Below are positions 25,425 to 33,484 of a DNA stretch of 64,000 nt, piece by piece. Under the pieces are notes generated by a model that had not been told where the DNA came from, did not search any database, and was given only the letters and a program-made list of their open reading frames with translations. The translations under genes and the position numbers were made by a program. Numbering within the stretch: position 1 is the first letter of the stretch; each line of letters starts with the position of its first letter. This DNA is from Oceanicaulis sp. (lineage in GTDB: Bacteria > Pseudomonadota > Alphaproteobacteria > Caulobacterales > Maricaulaceae), in contig CP157796.1 of the NCBI GenBank assembly GCA_040112665.1, positions 622,813-686,812 on the forward strand, in the 5' to 3' direction.

Positions 25425-27136
25425 CGGACCGGTTCCTTATCGAGGCTCGCCGGCGCTGCCGGGCGCGAGGCGGCGGCCGACGCAGCCCGCTTCGGCAGCT
25501 CCCAGTTTTCGTAGAAGTCGACGAGCATGTCCGCGTAGACGCTCCAGTTGTCCTTCGCGATGAACTCCAGGCATTTGGCTTTCGCCTCTGCGAGATCGTC
25601 GTCGGAAATCTTGTTCACCGACTCCGCGATCGAGAGCGGCGTATAGCTTTTCGCGAGCTTGAAGCCGCATTCGTAGGTGTCCACGACTGCAGACAGCTCG
25701 GGGAAGGGCTGGACCAGAAGCGGCACGCCGGCGGCCGGGTATTCCCAGAGCTTGTTCGGCGTGCAGTACCAGTGGTTCAGGCTCACGTCTTCGTAGGGGA
25801 TGATCCCCAGCGCCCCGCCCGCGGTCCATTCCAGAAGAACCTCACGGTCCACCGGCGGAAGGAAGACGACCGGCGCGACGCGGCCGCGGGCGGACCGCTT
25901 GAGCTCGCTGTAAAGCGCGACGAGTTCAGGCTTCAGCGGCCCGTCGCCCATGAACACGATCGCCCAGCCCGGCTTGAGAAGGGCGGCGGACTGGACGAGC
26001 CGGACAAGTCCGCGATTGGGGTTCAGCCCGCCCTGGAAAAGCAGGATGCGCGTGTCGTGACTGAGACCCGCGGCGTCATGGAGGCGGCCGTCATAGACAG
26101 GGGCTTTTTCCGGCGCGTCCACGGCGTTCTTGATCACCATGGCGGGCGGCAGGCCGGGATAGGCGTACTTGTAGAACAGCGCAGCGCTCTGGTTCGTGGT
26201 GATGAAATGATCCACGTCGCTCGCATGCTTGCGCTGCAGATGGCCGAAATAGGCTTCGACCCCGCGATGTTCGGAATTCACCGAGTCGTAGATTTCGTGG
26301 GCTTCATAGACCAGCGGAATGCCGAGCCTGGTCTTTACCTCCACGCCTGCGGGCAGAGTGACGACGTCGTGAACGTGAATGACGTCCGGCTTCAGGCTGA
26401 TGGCGAGCTCGGCCATCCGGTGCGAGCGGTGACGCCAGATCGCCAGCTGCGAGGGGCGTAGACCGAGCCACGCGGTCGGCTCGTAGTAGATGCCCGCCAG
26501 AACTTCCGGAACCCGTTCCAGGAAGGTCGGCTGGAACGGCGCGATCCCGTCCATGCGCTCGGTCTTGTCGAGCAGGGCGAGCATCTTCTTCTTGTAATAG
26601 TCTTCTTCCTCGCGCACGCCCGCGTCCGACCCGAAAGCGCGCTGGACCCGCTGATAAAAGCGCGCGAGCAGATATCCGGCGGCGCCGAGCGCCGCCAGAA
26701 GCACGACCGCTCCGGCGACGAAGCCGCCGATGACGACGAGCCGGTCGAGCGTGAGCAACGGGCCTGCCTCGGCATTGTTCGGGGGCGTCACCGAAACGTC
26801 GACGCGGTCACCCGCCCCGCGCGCGAACTCGAGGATGTCCGCGCCGAACAGCAGCGCCGTAAGCCCCAGCCCCGCAAGCGCGATGACGAGAACCACGACG
26901 GCGAGCGTCGTCCAGAATGTCCGCAGCTCTGTGAGATAGTCGCGGAAGGCGTCCGCGCGCCAGTAGGTGCGATGGAACCGGACGCCGGATTCATGCTCGA
27001 TATAAGGGGCGTCCGTGCGCTCCTTGACGATCGCGACGACGTCGACCTCGTGGCCCGCCGCACACAGGCTCGCCGCTTCGCGAACGACGCGGGCGTCTTC
27101 CGCCCCGCCGTTTGTGACCATCATACAGATGCGCAT
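25421..27136 (-). CDS. GT4-like glycosyltransferase with inserted membrane segments
   Basis: A 571-residue protein related to the 709-residue enzyme at 18.2-20.3 kb. The N-terminal strand (ICMMVTNGGAEDARVV) leads into a Rossmann fold that is interrupted by hydrophobic segments at about 74-98 and 131-158, separated by a probable periplasmic loop. It resumes near 245 with KPDVIHVHDVVTLPAG and VYEAHEIYDS. The donor domain begins near 363 (ILLFQGGLNPNRG), followed by VFMGDGPL, GIIPYEDVS and PNKLWEYPAAGVPLLV. It lacks the long insert of its relative. Sugar specificity is unknown. ATG at 27136. Confidence 0.78.
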   Translation of the reverse strand: MRICMMVTNGGAEDARVVREAASLCAAGHEVDVVAIVKERTDAPYIEHESGVRFHRTYWRADAFRDYLTELRTFWTTLAVVVLVIALAGLGLTALLFGADILEFARGAGDRVDVSVTPPNNAEAGPLLTLDRLVVIGGFVAGAVVLLAALGAAGYLLARFYQRVQRAFGSDAGVREEEDYYKKKMLALLDKTERMDGIAPFQPTFLERVPEVLAGIYYEPTAWLGLRPSQLAIWRHRSHRMAELAISLKPDVIHVHDVVTLPAGVEVKTRLGIPLVYEAHEIYDSVNSEHRGVEAYFGHLQRKHASDVDHFITTNQSAALFYKYAYPGLPPAMVIKNAVDAPEKAPVYDGRLHDAAGLSHDTRILLFQGGLNPNRGLVRLVQSAALLKPGWAIVFMGDGPLKPELVALYSELKRSARGRVAPVVFLPPVDREVLLEWTAGGALGIIPYEDVSLNHWYCTPNKLWEYPAAGVPLLVQPFPELSAVVDTYECGFKLAKSYTPLSIAESVNKISDDDLAEAKAKCLEFIAKDNWSVYADMLVDFYENWELPKRAASAAASRPAAPASLDKEPVR

Positions 27137-27164
27137 CGGATATCCGCCCGTTCCTTGACCCGCG

Positions 27165-28151
27165 CTAGGCGTTTCGCATGACCGATTTGAAAAATCTCAT
27201 GAATTTTTCGTGTGGGAGCGCGAAGTACCCGCTCACCGTCTCGCCGTCGGGCACGCTTCTAGTCACCGTCGATCCGATTGTCACGGCGCAATCGCGTCCA
27301 AGGGTTACCCCGTTGGAAATCGTGCAGTTCGGACCGAGATAGGCGTTGTCCCCGATGCGGACCCGGCCCGACACCTCCGAGCAGGCGGTCAGCCGCACGT
27401 TCTCGCCGATCTCGCAGTCATGGGCGACATGCACGAAATTATCGAACGTCGTGTTCGCCCCGATCCGGGTTTGCGCGAAGAACGCGCTGCTCACCACGGA
27501 GTCGTGCGATCCGAACTTCACCGAGTCGCCGACATCGACGTAGCCGACCGACGTCCACATGCGGTTCCGCCCGCTCACCGAAGCGACCTCGTAGGCGTCA
27601 GCGCCGAGCACGGTGCACGGTCCGACCTTGACGTCTCGGCCCAGGCGCACGCCGGGCCGGATCACAGCGCCTGAGCAGATCCAGGCGCCGGGCCCGATCT
27701 CGACATCGCGGTCGGCGATGATCGCGCCGGGCTCGATGACGGCGCCCTCAGCGATCACCCGCGCGCCGTTGCGGAAATAATCCGGCCGGGCCGCAAGCTG
27801 TTCATGAATGAGATAGGCCGCTAGCCCGGGCTGGTCGGCGACCGCAAGGCCGAGCGTCTCGGGAACCTCCGCGGCGATCTCCGCCGGCGCGATCACGCCG
27901 ACCACGCCGGGATTGTCGAGCGCGCTCCAGACATGATCGAGCGTCCTGACAGGCGTCACGATCCCTTCGCCGCGCGTAACCGCCTTGCCGATCGTCTTGA
28001 AAACGACGTCGCGTTCGACCCGGGTGGTGAACGCGCCAAACTCCGACAGGCGGGCCTTGGCCTCCAGATTGAGGAAGCAGGGCGGCCGGTTCGCGCCATC
28101 GCCGCCGGCGAGCGGAACGCCGGACGGCCGCTTCAGGGAATCCTGGTCCAC
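27165..28151 (-). CDS. Second LpxD-like hexapeptide acyltransferase
   Basis: A 328-residue protein. The start is GTG at 28151, supported by GGAGG seven bases upstream; no ATG lies within the similar region and the frame remains open further out. Residues 25-125 resemble the nucleotide-binding N-domain of LpxD/PglD-like proteins. Hexapeptide repeats run from about 128 to 300; NFVHVAHDCEIG places H244 at the catalytic histidine position of LpxD. The C-terminus ends in KFMRFFKSV. It probably transfers an acyl or acetyl group to an amino sugar nucleotide of the glycan. It is the first gene of the minus-strand operon and diverges from wbpB. Confidence 0.75.
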   Translation of the reverse strand: MDQDSLKRPSGVPLAGGDGANRPPCFLNLEAKARLSEFGAFTTRVERDVVFKTIGKAVTRGEGIVTPVRTLDHVWSALDNPGVVGVIAPAEIAAEVPETLGLAVADQPGLAAYLIHEQLAARPDYFRNGARVIAEGAVIEPGAIIADRDVEIGPGAWICSGAVIRPGVRLGRDVKVGPCTVLGADAYEVASVSGRNRMWTSVGYVDVGDSVKFGSHDSVVSSAFFAQTRIGANTTFDNFVHVAHDCEIGENVRLTACSEVSGRVRIGDNAYLGPNCTISNGVTLGRDCAVTIGSTVTRSVPDGETVSGYFALPHEKFMRFFKSVMRNA

Positions 28152-28293
28152 GAAATCGCCTCCGAAATCTGCGCGCCACGCGGATCGGTTTCCTCGCCGC
28201 CGCGCCGGATTACGTGGATTTCGGCGATCCGCTACGCAGATGCAAGCCGATTGTTCCATTTAAATTGCAGTAGAACAAGGACAGACGGGCCCG

Positions 28294-28322
28294 TTTACGC
28301 GGGTCCGGCCCGCCTCTATAAG
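28294..28322 (+). promoter_or_regulatory. Candidate sigma-70 promoter of the wbpB-wzt operon
   Basis: TTTACG (28294-28299), a 17-base spacer and TATAAG (28317-28322) lie 31 bases before the wbpB ATG, in the 201-base gap between the divergent operons. Start of transcription would be near 28329, giving a leader of about 24 bases with GAGGGA as ribosome site. Confidence 0.5.
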
Positions 28323-28352
28323 CCCTGCTCGTTTAAAGCAGAGGGAACCGTC

Positions 28353-29306
28353 ATGTCCGTCAAAGTCGCCGTGGTCGGTTGCGGCCACTGGGGTAAGAAC
28401 CATGTGCGCAATTTCGCCGAACTCGGCGCGCTCGCGGCCGTCGTGGATCCCAATGCGGAATTGGCGGCGACATTCGCCGAGCAATATGGCGTCGAGGCGC
28501 TGAGCTATGACGCGGCGGTGGCGAACGCCAGCATCGACGCGGTGGTCATCGCCGCGCCGGCCGAGCTTCACTGCAAGCTGGCCGTCCAGGCCTTCGAAGC
28601 AGGCAAACACGTCTTCGTCGAAAAGCCGATCGCGCTGACGATGGAGGACGGCCGCGCCATGCGCGAGGCCGCCGACAAGGCCGGCAAGGTGCTGATGGTC
28701 GGCCATCTGCTGCAATACCACCCCGCCTTCGTCGCGCTGCGCGAGCTGGTGAGATCGGGCGGGCTCGGCACGCTGCGCTACGCCTATTCGCACCGCTGTT
28801 CGCTGGGCAAGTTCCGCACCGAGGAGAACGCGCTGTGGAGCTTCGCGCCGCACGACGTCTCCATGCTGCTCGCCCTGTTCGGCGCTGCGCCGGACAGCGT
28901 CAGCGGCACGGGCGGCGCGTTCGTGACCGAGGGCGTCGAGGACGAGTGCCGGCTGGACATGACCTTCCCCGGCGGCGGACGCGGCCACGTCTTCGCCAGC
29001 TGGCTTCATCCGTTCAAGGAGCACCGCCTGGTCGTCGTGGGTTCTGAAGCGATGGCCGTCTTCGAGGATTCCGAACCCGAGCCCGCGAAGAAGCTGCGTC
29101 TTTACCGCCACCAGATCGACACCTCCGGCCCGGTTCCGGTCCCGTCCAAGGCCGAAGCCGAACCGATCGCCTATGACACCGGCGCCGAGCCGCTTCGGTC
29201 CGAATGCGCGCATTTCCTCGGCGCGTGTGCGGGCGAGCACCCCGCGCTCACAGACGCGAACGAAGCGCTCGACGTGCTCGAGGTGCTTTTGAAGGGTGCG
29301 AACTAG
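28353..29306 (+). CDS. wbpB: UDP-GlcNAcA 3-dehydrogenase, Gfo/Idh/MocA family (WbpB-like)
   Basis: A 317-residue NAD-binding oxidoreductase. VGCGHWGKNH near residue 8 is the nucleotide loop; the family's catalytic EKP motif is at E90-K91-P92; HLLQYHPAF and FAPHDVSML follow. The WbpB/WlbA group oxidises C3 of UDP-N-acetylglucosaminuronate, feeding the aminotransferase encoded next. GAGGGA lies seven bases before ATG 28353. The open frame extends 420 bases upstream, but that part is a shadow of the divergent gene. First gene of the wbpB-wbpE-wbpA-wzm-wzt operon. Confidence 0.87.
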   Translation: MSVKVAVVGCGHWGKNHVRNFAELGALAAVVDPNAELAATFAEQYGVEALSYDAAVANASIDAVVIAAPAELHCKLAVQAFEAGKHVFVEKPIALTMEDGRAMREAADKAGKVLMVGHLLQYHPAFVALRELVRSGGLGTLRYAYSHRCSLGKFRTEENALWSFAPHDVSMLLALFGAAPDSVSGTGGAFVTEGVEDECRLDMTFPGGGRGHVFASWLHPFKEHRLVVVGSEAMAVFEDSEPEPAKKLRLYRHQIDTSGPVPVPSKAEAEPIAYDTGAEPLRSECAHFLGACAGEHPALTDANEALDVLEVLLKGAN

Positions 29307-29334
29307 GCGGCGCGAGACCGTCACAAAACTTGAC

Positions 29335-29346
29335 TTGAAAATTCAA
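29335..29346. promoter_or_regulatory. AT-rich palindrome upstream of wbpE
   Basis: TTGAA-AA-TTCAA forms a perfect inverted repeat 45 bases before the wbpE ATG and sits right after a TTGAC box. It may belong to an internal promoter or operator. The evidence is weak: no good -10 element is at the usual distance. Confidence 0.25.
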
Positions 29347-29390
29347 TGTCCGGGCGCATAACCGCGCCGGACAGCAAACGGACAGGGTAC

Positions 29391-30545
29391 ATGCAGTTCA
29401 TCGACCTTCAGGCGCAGCGCGCCCGCATCGAAGACAAGATCAACGCCGCGGTCATGAAAGTGATCGAAGAGGGCCGCTACATCATGGGCCCCGAGGTGAA
29501 GGAATTCGAGACGCAGCTGGCTGCCTTCGGCCAGGCCGAGCATGCGCTGGGCTGCGCGAACGGCACCGAGGCGCTGTCCCTGCCGCTGATGGCCTGGGAC
29601 ATCCGGCCCGGCCACGCGGTGTTCTGCCCCTCCTTCACCTTCGCTGCGACCGGCGAGGTGGTCCCCTGGCTCGGCGCCGCGCCGGTGTTCGTCGACGTCG
29701 ATCCGGTCACCTACAACATGTCGCCCGACCATCTCGAAGCGGCGATCGAGATGGTGAAGGCCGAGGGCAAGCTCGTCCCGAAAGTCGTGATCGCGGTCGA
29801 CCTGTTCGGCCAGCCCGCCGACTACCCGCGCATTTCCGAGATCTGCAAGAAGCACGGCCTGAAGCTGATCGCCGACAGCGCCCAGGGCTTCGGCTGCACG
29901 CTGAACGGCGAGCACCCGGTGAAATGGGCCGACATCGCGACCACCAGCTTTTTCCCGGCCAAGCCGCTGGGCTGCTACGGCGACGGCGGCGCGGTGCTGA
30001 CCAACGACGCCGAGCTCGCCGAGGTGATCGACTCCCTGCGCGTGCACGGCAAGGCGACCCAGAGCGACATCGAGGGCCGCTCCTTCGAGCACGACCCCAA
30101 ATATCTCAACATGCGCATCGGCATGAACTCGCGCCTGGATACGATCCAGGCGGCCATCCTGATCGAGAAGCTCGCCATCTTCGCCGACGAGATCGAAGCG
30201 CGGAACCGCGTGGCCGCGCGCTATAACGAGTTGCTCGAAGGCCATGTCGCCTCGGTGCCGGGCATGATCGAGGGCGGCGTGTCGACCTGGGCGCAGTACA
30301 CGATCGAACACGACAACCGCGACGGCCTCGCCAGGCACCTCAAGGGCCAGGGCGTGCCGACGGCGGTCTATTATCCGATCCCGATCCACATGCAGGACGT
30401 CTACAGCCGCTATGCGGTGGGCCCGGGCGGGCTCCCGGTGACCGAAGAGAAAGCCGGCCGCGTGATCTCGCTGCCGATGCACCCCTATCTGAGCGAAGCC
30501 GACCAGGACAAGATCGTGGCGGCCGTGCGCAGCTTCAACGGCTGA
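29391..30545 (+). CDS. wbpE: PLP aminotransferase, DegT/DnrJ/EryC1 family (WbpE-like)
   Basis: A 384-residue enzyme that transaminates the 3-keto sugar nucleotide made by WbpB, with glutamate as donor. GCANGTEAL (55-63) and SFTFAATGEV are substrate and PLP contacts, ADSAQGFG (161-168) holds the PLP-binding aspartate, and K191 in FFPAKPLG is the Schiff-base lysine. ACAGGG precedes ATG 29391. Length and motifs match WbpE/WlbC. It lies between wbpB and wbpA, as expected for UDP-diacetamido-uronate synthesis. Confidence 0.9.
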   Translation: MQFIDLQAQRARIEDKINAAVMKVIEEGRYIMGPEVKEFETQLAAFGQAEHALGCANGTEALSLPLMAWDIRPGHAVFCPSFTFAATGEVVPWLGAAPVFVDVDPVTYNMSPDHLEAAIEMVKAEGKLVPKVVIAVDLFGQPADYPRISEICKKHGLKLIADSAQGFGCTLNGEHPVKWADIATTSFFPAKPLGCYGDGGAVLTNDAELAEVIDSLRVHGKATQSDIEGRSFEHDPKYLNMRIGMNSRLDTIQAAILIEKLAIFADEIEARNRVAARYNELLEGHVASVPGMIEGGVSTWAQYTIEHDNRDGLARHLKGQGVPTAVYYPIPIHMQDVYSRYAVGPGGLPVTEEKAGRVISLPMHPYLSEADQDKIVAAVRSFNG

Positions 30546-30566
30546 TCCAAGCAGGAGACGACGACC

Positions 30567-31940
30567 ATGAACGCGCACACCAAAGCGTCCTCGGCGGCGC
30601 TCGTCGCCCTGGCCGCGGAGTTCGAGGCCAAGGCGTCCGACCGTACGCTGACGATCGGGGTTCTGGGGCTGGGCTATGTCGGCCTTCCGCTCGCCCAGGC
30701 CTTCTGCCGGCAGGGCTTCAAGGTCCTCGGATTCGACGTCTCCGAGTTCAAGGTGAACAAGCTCGCCGAGGGCAAGTCCTACATCAAGCACATCTCGGAC
30801 ACCTCGGTGACCTCGATGCGCGACAGCGGCCGGTTCGAAGCGACCACCGACTTCGATCGGCTGAACGAACCTGACGCGCTGCTGATCTGCGTGCCCACGC
30901 CGCTCGACAAGCACCGCGATCCGGATCTGACCTATGTGGTCGGGTCGACCGAAGAGATCGCCAAGCGCCTGCGCAAGGGCCAGATCGTCATCCTGGAATC
31001 GACCACTTATCCGGGCACGTCCGACGAGGTGATGAAGCCGATCCTCGAGGAAAAGAGCGGGCTCAAGGCCGGCGAGGATTTCGCCATCGCCTACAGCCCC
31101 GAGCGCGAGGATCCGGGCAATCCGAAATTCGAGACGTCCACCATTCCGAAGGTCGTCGGCGCGGACAGCGAGGCCGAAGCGCGCATGGCGGTGGCGATCT
31201 ATCAGGCGATCGTGCCCCAGGTCGTGCCCGTGCGCGACCTGCGCACCGCCGAAGCGGTAAAGCTGACCGAGAACATCTTCCGCGCCGTGAACATCGCGCT
31301 CGTCAACGAGCTGAAGGTGATCTACGGCGCGATGGGCATCGACGTGTGGGAGGTCATCCGCGGCGCGGCGACCAAGCCGTTCGGCTTCATGGCCTTCTAT
31401 CCGGGGCCGGGCCTGGGCGGTCACTGCATCCCGATCGACCCGTTCTACCTGTCCTGGAAGGCGCGCGAGTACGGGCTGACCACCCGCTTCATCGAGCTGT
31501 CGGGCGAGATCAACGCCAACATGCCCGCCCTGGTGATCAACATGGTCGCCTCCGAGCTGTCCAACCGGCTCGAGAAGTCGATCAAGGGCGCGAAAGTGCT
31601 GCTGGTGGGCCTGGCCTACAAGAAGAACGTCGACGACATGCGCGAAAGCCCGTCGCTGACGCTGGTCGAGATGCTCGAAGCGCGCGGCGCCGAGGTTGAT
31701 TTCTACGATCCCTACATCCCCGAAGTGCCCTATGACCGCGACCATCCCGAGTTCGCCGGCCGCAAGTCGGTGGACTGGACGCGCAAGTCGCTGGGCAAGT
31801 ACGACGCCGCTCTGATCGCGACCGACCACGACAACGTAGATTACCGGCTGCTTCTGGAGACCGTGCCGTTCGTGGTCGACACCCGCGACGCCTGCCAGAT
31901 GCATGCGACCGAGTTCAGCGACCGGATCGTCAAGGCGTGA
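30567..31940 (+). CDS. wbpA: UDP-N-acetyl-D-glucosamine 6-dehydrogenase (WbpA-like)
   Basis: A 457-residue NAD-dependent dehydrogenase that oxidises UDP-GlcNAc to UDP-GlcNAcA in two steps. VLGLGYVGLPLA (34-45) is the NAD loop; STTYPGTSDEV, AYSPEREDPGN and LTENIFRAVNIALVNELK are typical of the UDP-HexNAc branch rather than UDP-glucose dehydrogenase; GGHCIPIDP holds the catalytic cysteine. The N-terminal 25 residues are an Ala-rich extension. AGGAGACGACGACC precedes the ATG. Its last four bases overlap the start of wzm (GTGA). Confidence 0.92.
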   Translation: MNAHTKASSAALVALAAEFEAKASDRTLTIGVLGLGYVGLPLAQAFCRQGFKVLGFDVSEFKVNKLAEGKSYIKHISDTSVTSMRDSGRFEATTDFDRLNEPDALLICVPTPLDKHRDPDLTYVVGSTEEIAKRLRKGQIVILESTTYPGTSDEVMKPILEEKSGLKAGEDFAIAYSPEREDPGNPKFETSTIPKVVGADSEAEARMAVAIYQAIVPQVVPVRDLRTAEAVKLTENIFRAVNIALVNELKVIYGAMGIDVWEVIRGAATKPFGFMAFYPGPGLGGHCIPIDPFYLSWKAREYGLTTRFIELSGEINANMPALVINMVASELSNRLEKSIKGAKVLLVGLAYKKNVDDMRESPSLTLVEMLEARGAEVDFYDPYIPEVPYDRDHPEFAGRKSVDWTRKSLGKYDAALIATDHDNVDYRLLLETVPFVVDTRDACQMHATEFSDRIVKA

Positions 31941-32725
31941 GGATCGAGCGTCAGGCGGCGCAGGATGCGTCCGTCCTGCGGCGGTGGAGGGGCTGGCTCT
32001 ATCTGGGCGTGGTCGACGTCAACCGGCAATACCGCCGGGCGGCGTTCGGCCTGATCTGGCTGCTGGCCCAGCCGCTCGCCTGGCTCGCGATCATCTGGAT
32101 CGTCTTCGAACCGGTCTTCGCGCCGCAGTTTCCGAACTATCTGAGCTATGTGGCGGTCGGCATCGTCACCTATAACGCGGCCGCCCAGACCCTGGGCAGC
32201 GCGCCGGACACCTTCGTGCGTCATCGCGCGATCCTGCTGAACCTGCCGATCTCGCCGTTCGACCTGGTGCTCAGATCGGTGACGTCGTCGGTGTACACCC
32301 TGCTGGTCCAGAGCCCGATCGCCATCGCCGTGCTCGTCTGGCAGGGCGCGCTGAACCCCGCCGGGCTGGGGCTCGCCGTCGCCGGTTTCCTGCTTCTTTT
32401 CGTGTTCATCGTCGCGGTCACGGTCGTCTTCGCGGTCATCGGCGCGTTTTCGGGCGATTTCCGCTTCCTCGTTCAGGTCTCGATGCGGTTCCTGTTCTTC
32501 GCCACGCCGATCTTCTGGCTGATCCCGGCCGAGCCCGGGCTTCGCCAGCTTCTGGCGGGCGTCAATCCGCTGACCCATTACATCTCGATGATCCGGCGGC
32601 TGGTGGAGGGCTATCAGGCGCCGTTCGACTCCCTGCTCTTCTGCTCGGCCTGGACCGCGGCGGCCGTGCTGATCGCCGCCGTGTTCTGGACCACGGGCCG
32701 CAAAGCCCTGACGCGAGCCTTGTGA
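31937..32725 (+). CDS. wzm: ABC-2 type polysaccharide exporter, permease (Wzm-like)
   Basis: A 262-residue inner-membrane protein with six probable helices. The N-terminus carries the family's [19 protein letters not shown] element before the first helix; [19 protein letters not shown] and [17 protein letters not shown] are the loops typical of O-antigen/capsule permeases. It flips or exports a lipid-linked glycan together with the ATPase encoded next. GTG start at 31937 overlaps the wbpA stop by four bases. Both neighbours are coupled, so wbpA-wzm-wzt appear to be made together. Confidence 0.9.
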   Translation: MRIERQAAQDASVLRRWRGWLYLGVVDVNRQYRRAAFGLIWLLAQPLAWLAIIWIVFEPVFAPQFPNYLSYVAVGIVTYNAAAQTLGSAPDTFVRHRAILLNLPISPFDLVLRSVTSSVYTLLVQSPIAIAVLVWQGALNPAGLGLAVAGFLLLFVFIVAVTVVFAVIGAFSGDFRFLVQVSMRFLFFATPIFWLIPAEPGLRQLLAGVNPLTHYISMIRRLVEGYQAPFDSLLFCSAWTAAAVLIAAVFWTTGRKALTRAL

Positions 32726-33468
32726 TGAGCGACGCGCTGATCGAACTCGACAAGGTCAGCCTGAGCTATCAGGTGCGCGCCGCCGCCTCGGGGGGCGAAG
32801 GGGCGCGCGTGGGCGCCGCGCTGGTCCGCAAGGCGGGACGTACGACCGTGCACGCGCTGGAGGACGTCAGCTTCACCCTGGCCCGCGGCGACCGGGTCGG
32901 GCTGGTCGGCCATAACGGCGCAGGAAAAAGCACGCTGTTGAGGGTCTGCGCCGGCCGCATCGTGCCGACCTCGGGAACGTACAGGTGCTCGGGCCGGCTG
33001 GGCACGCTGTTCACGACCGGGCTGGGCCTTCACCCGGACAGCACGGTGAAACAGAACATCCGCGAGGCGTCGCTGCTGCTGGGCGCGACCTTCGGCGAGC
33101 TCGACAGCCTCGTCGCCGACGTTCTGTCGTTCAGCGAGCTTGAAAGCTATGCCGATGTCGAGTTTCGCAGGCTCTCGGCGGGCATGCGCACGCGCATCGG
33201 TTTCGGCGTCGCCACGCTCGTCGACTGCGACGCGCTGTTGATCGACGAGGTCTTCGGCGCGGGCGATCCCGGCTTCAGGCAGAAGGCGTCCGAGCGGATC
33301 AACCGGCTGACCGAGCAATCGAGCGCCCTCATGGTCGCAAGCCAGTCCGAGCGGGTGCTGAAGGATTTCTGCGACACCGCCGTTCTGCTGAGCAAGGGCA
33401 GGCTGGTCGCGCGCGGCCCGATCGACGAGATCTGGGACACCTACAAGGCCGAGTATCTCAAAAAATAG
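32725..33468 (+). CDS. wzt: ABC exporter ATPase (Wzt/KpsT-like, without carbohydrate-binding domain)
   Basis: A 247-residue ATPase. Walker [10 protein letters not shown] near 60, [11 protein letters not shown] as the signature loop, [11 protein letters not shown] as Walker B and ASQSERV as the H-loop region, with serine in place of the usual switch histidine. The protein ends shortly after the ATPase domain, so the C-terminal glycan-recognition domain of E. coli O8/O9a Wzt is absent; substrate choice must lie elsewhere. ATG at 32725 overlaps the wzm stop (TGATG); GTG 32722 is the alternative. Last gene of the operon. Confidence 0.9.
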   Translation: MSDALIELDKVSLSYQVRAAASGGEGARVGAALVRKAGRTTVHALEDVSFTLARGDRVGLVGHNGAGKSTLLRVCAGRIVPTSGTYRCSGRLGTLFTTGLGLHPDSTVKQNIREASLLLGATFGELDSLVADVLSFSELESYADVEFRRLSAGMRTRIGFGVATLVDCDALLIDEVFGAGDPGFRQKASERINRLTEQSSALMVASQSERVLKDFCDTAVLLSKGRLVARGPIDEIWDTYKAEYLKK

Positions 33469-33484
33469 CGCCCCGGCCGCCGTC

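Noticed and set aside
29343..31904. 853-codon open frame on the minus strand across wbpE and wbpA
   Set aside because: Its product is His/Arg/Gly/Asp-rich with no domain, while both plus-strand proteins have full motifs. GC-rich DNA keeps this antisense frame open.
33469..33484. Terminator between wzt and galU
   Set aside because: Only 16 bases separate these convergent genes, and no GC stem with a U-tract is present.
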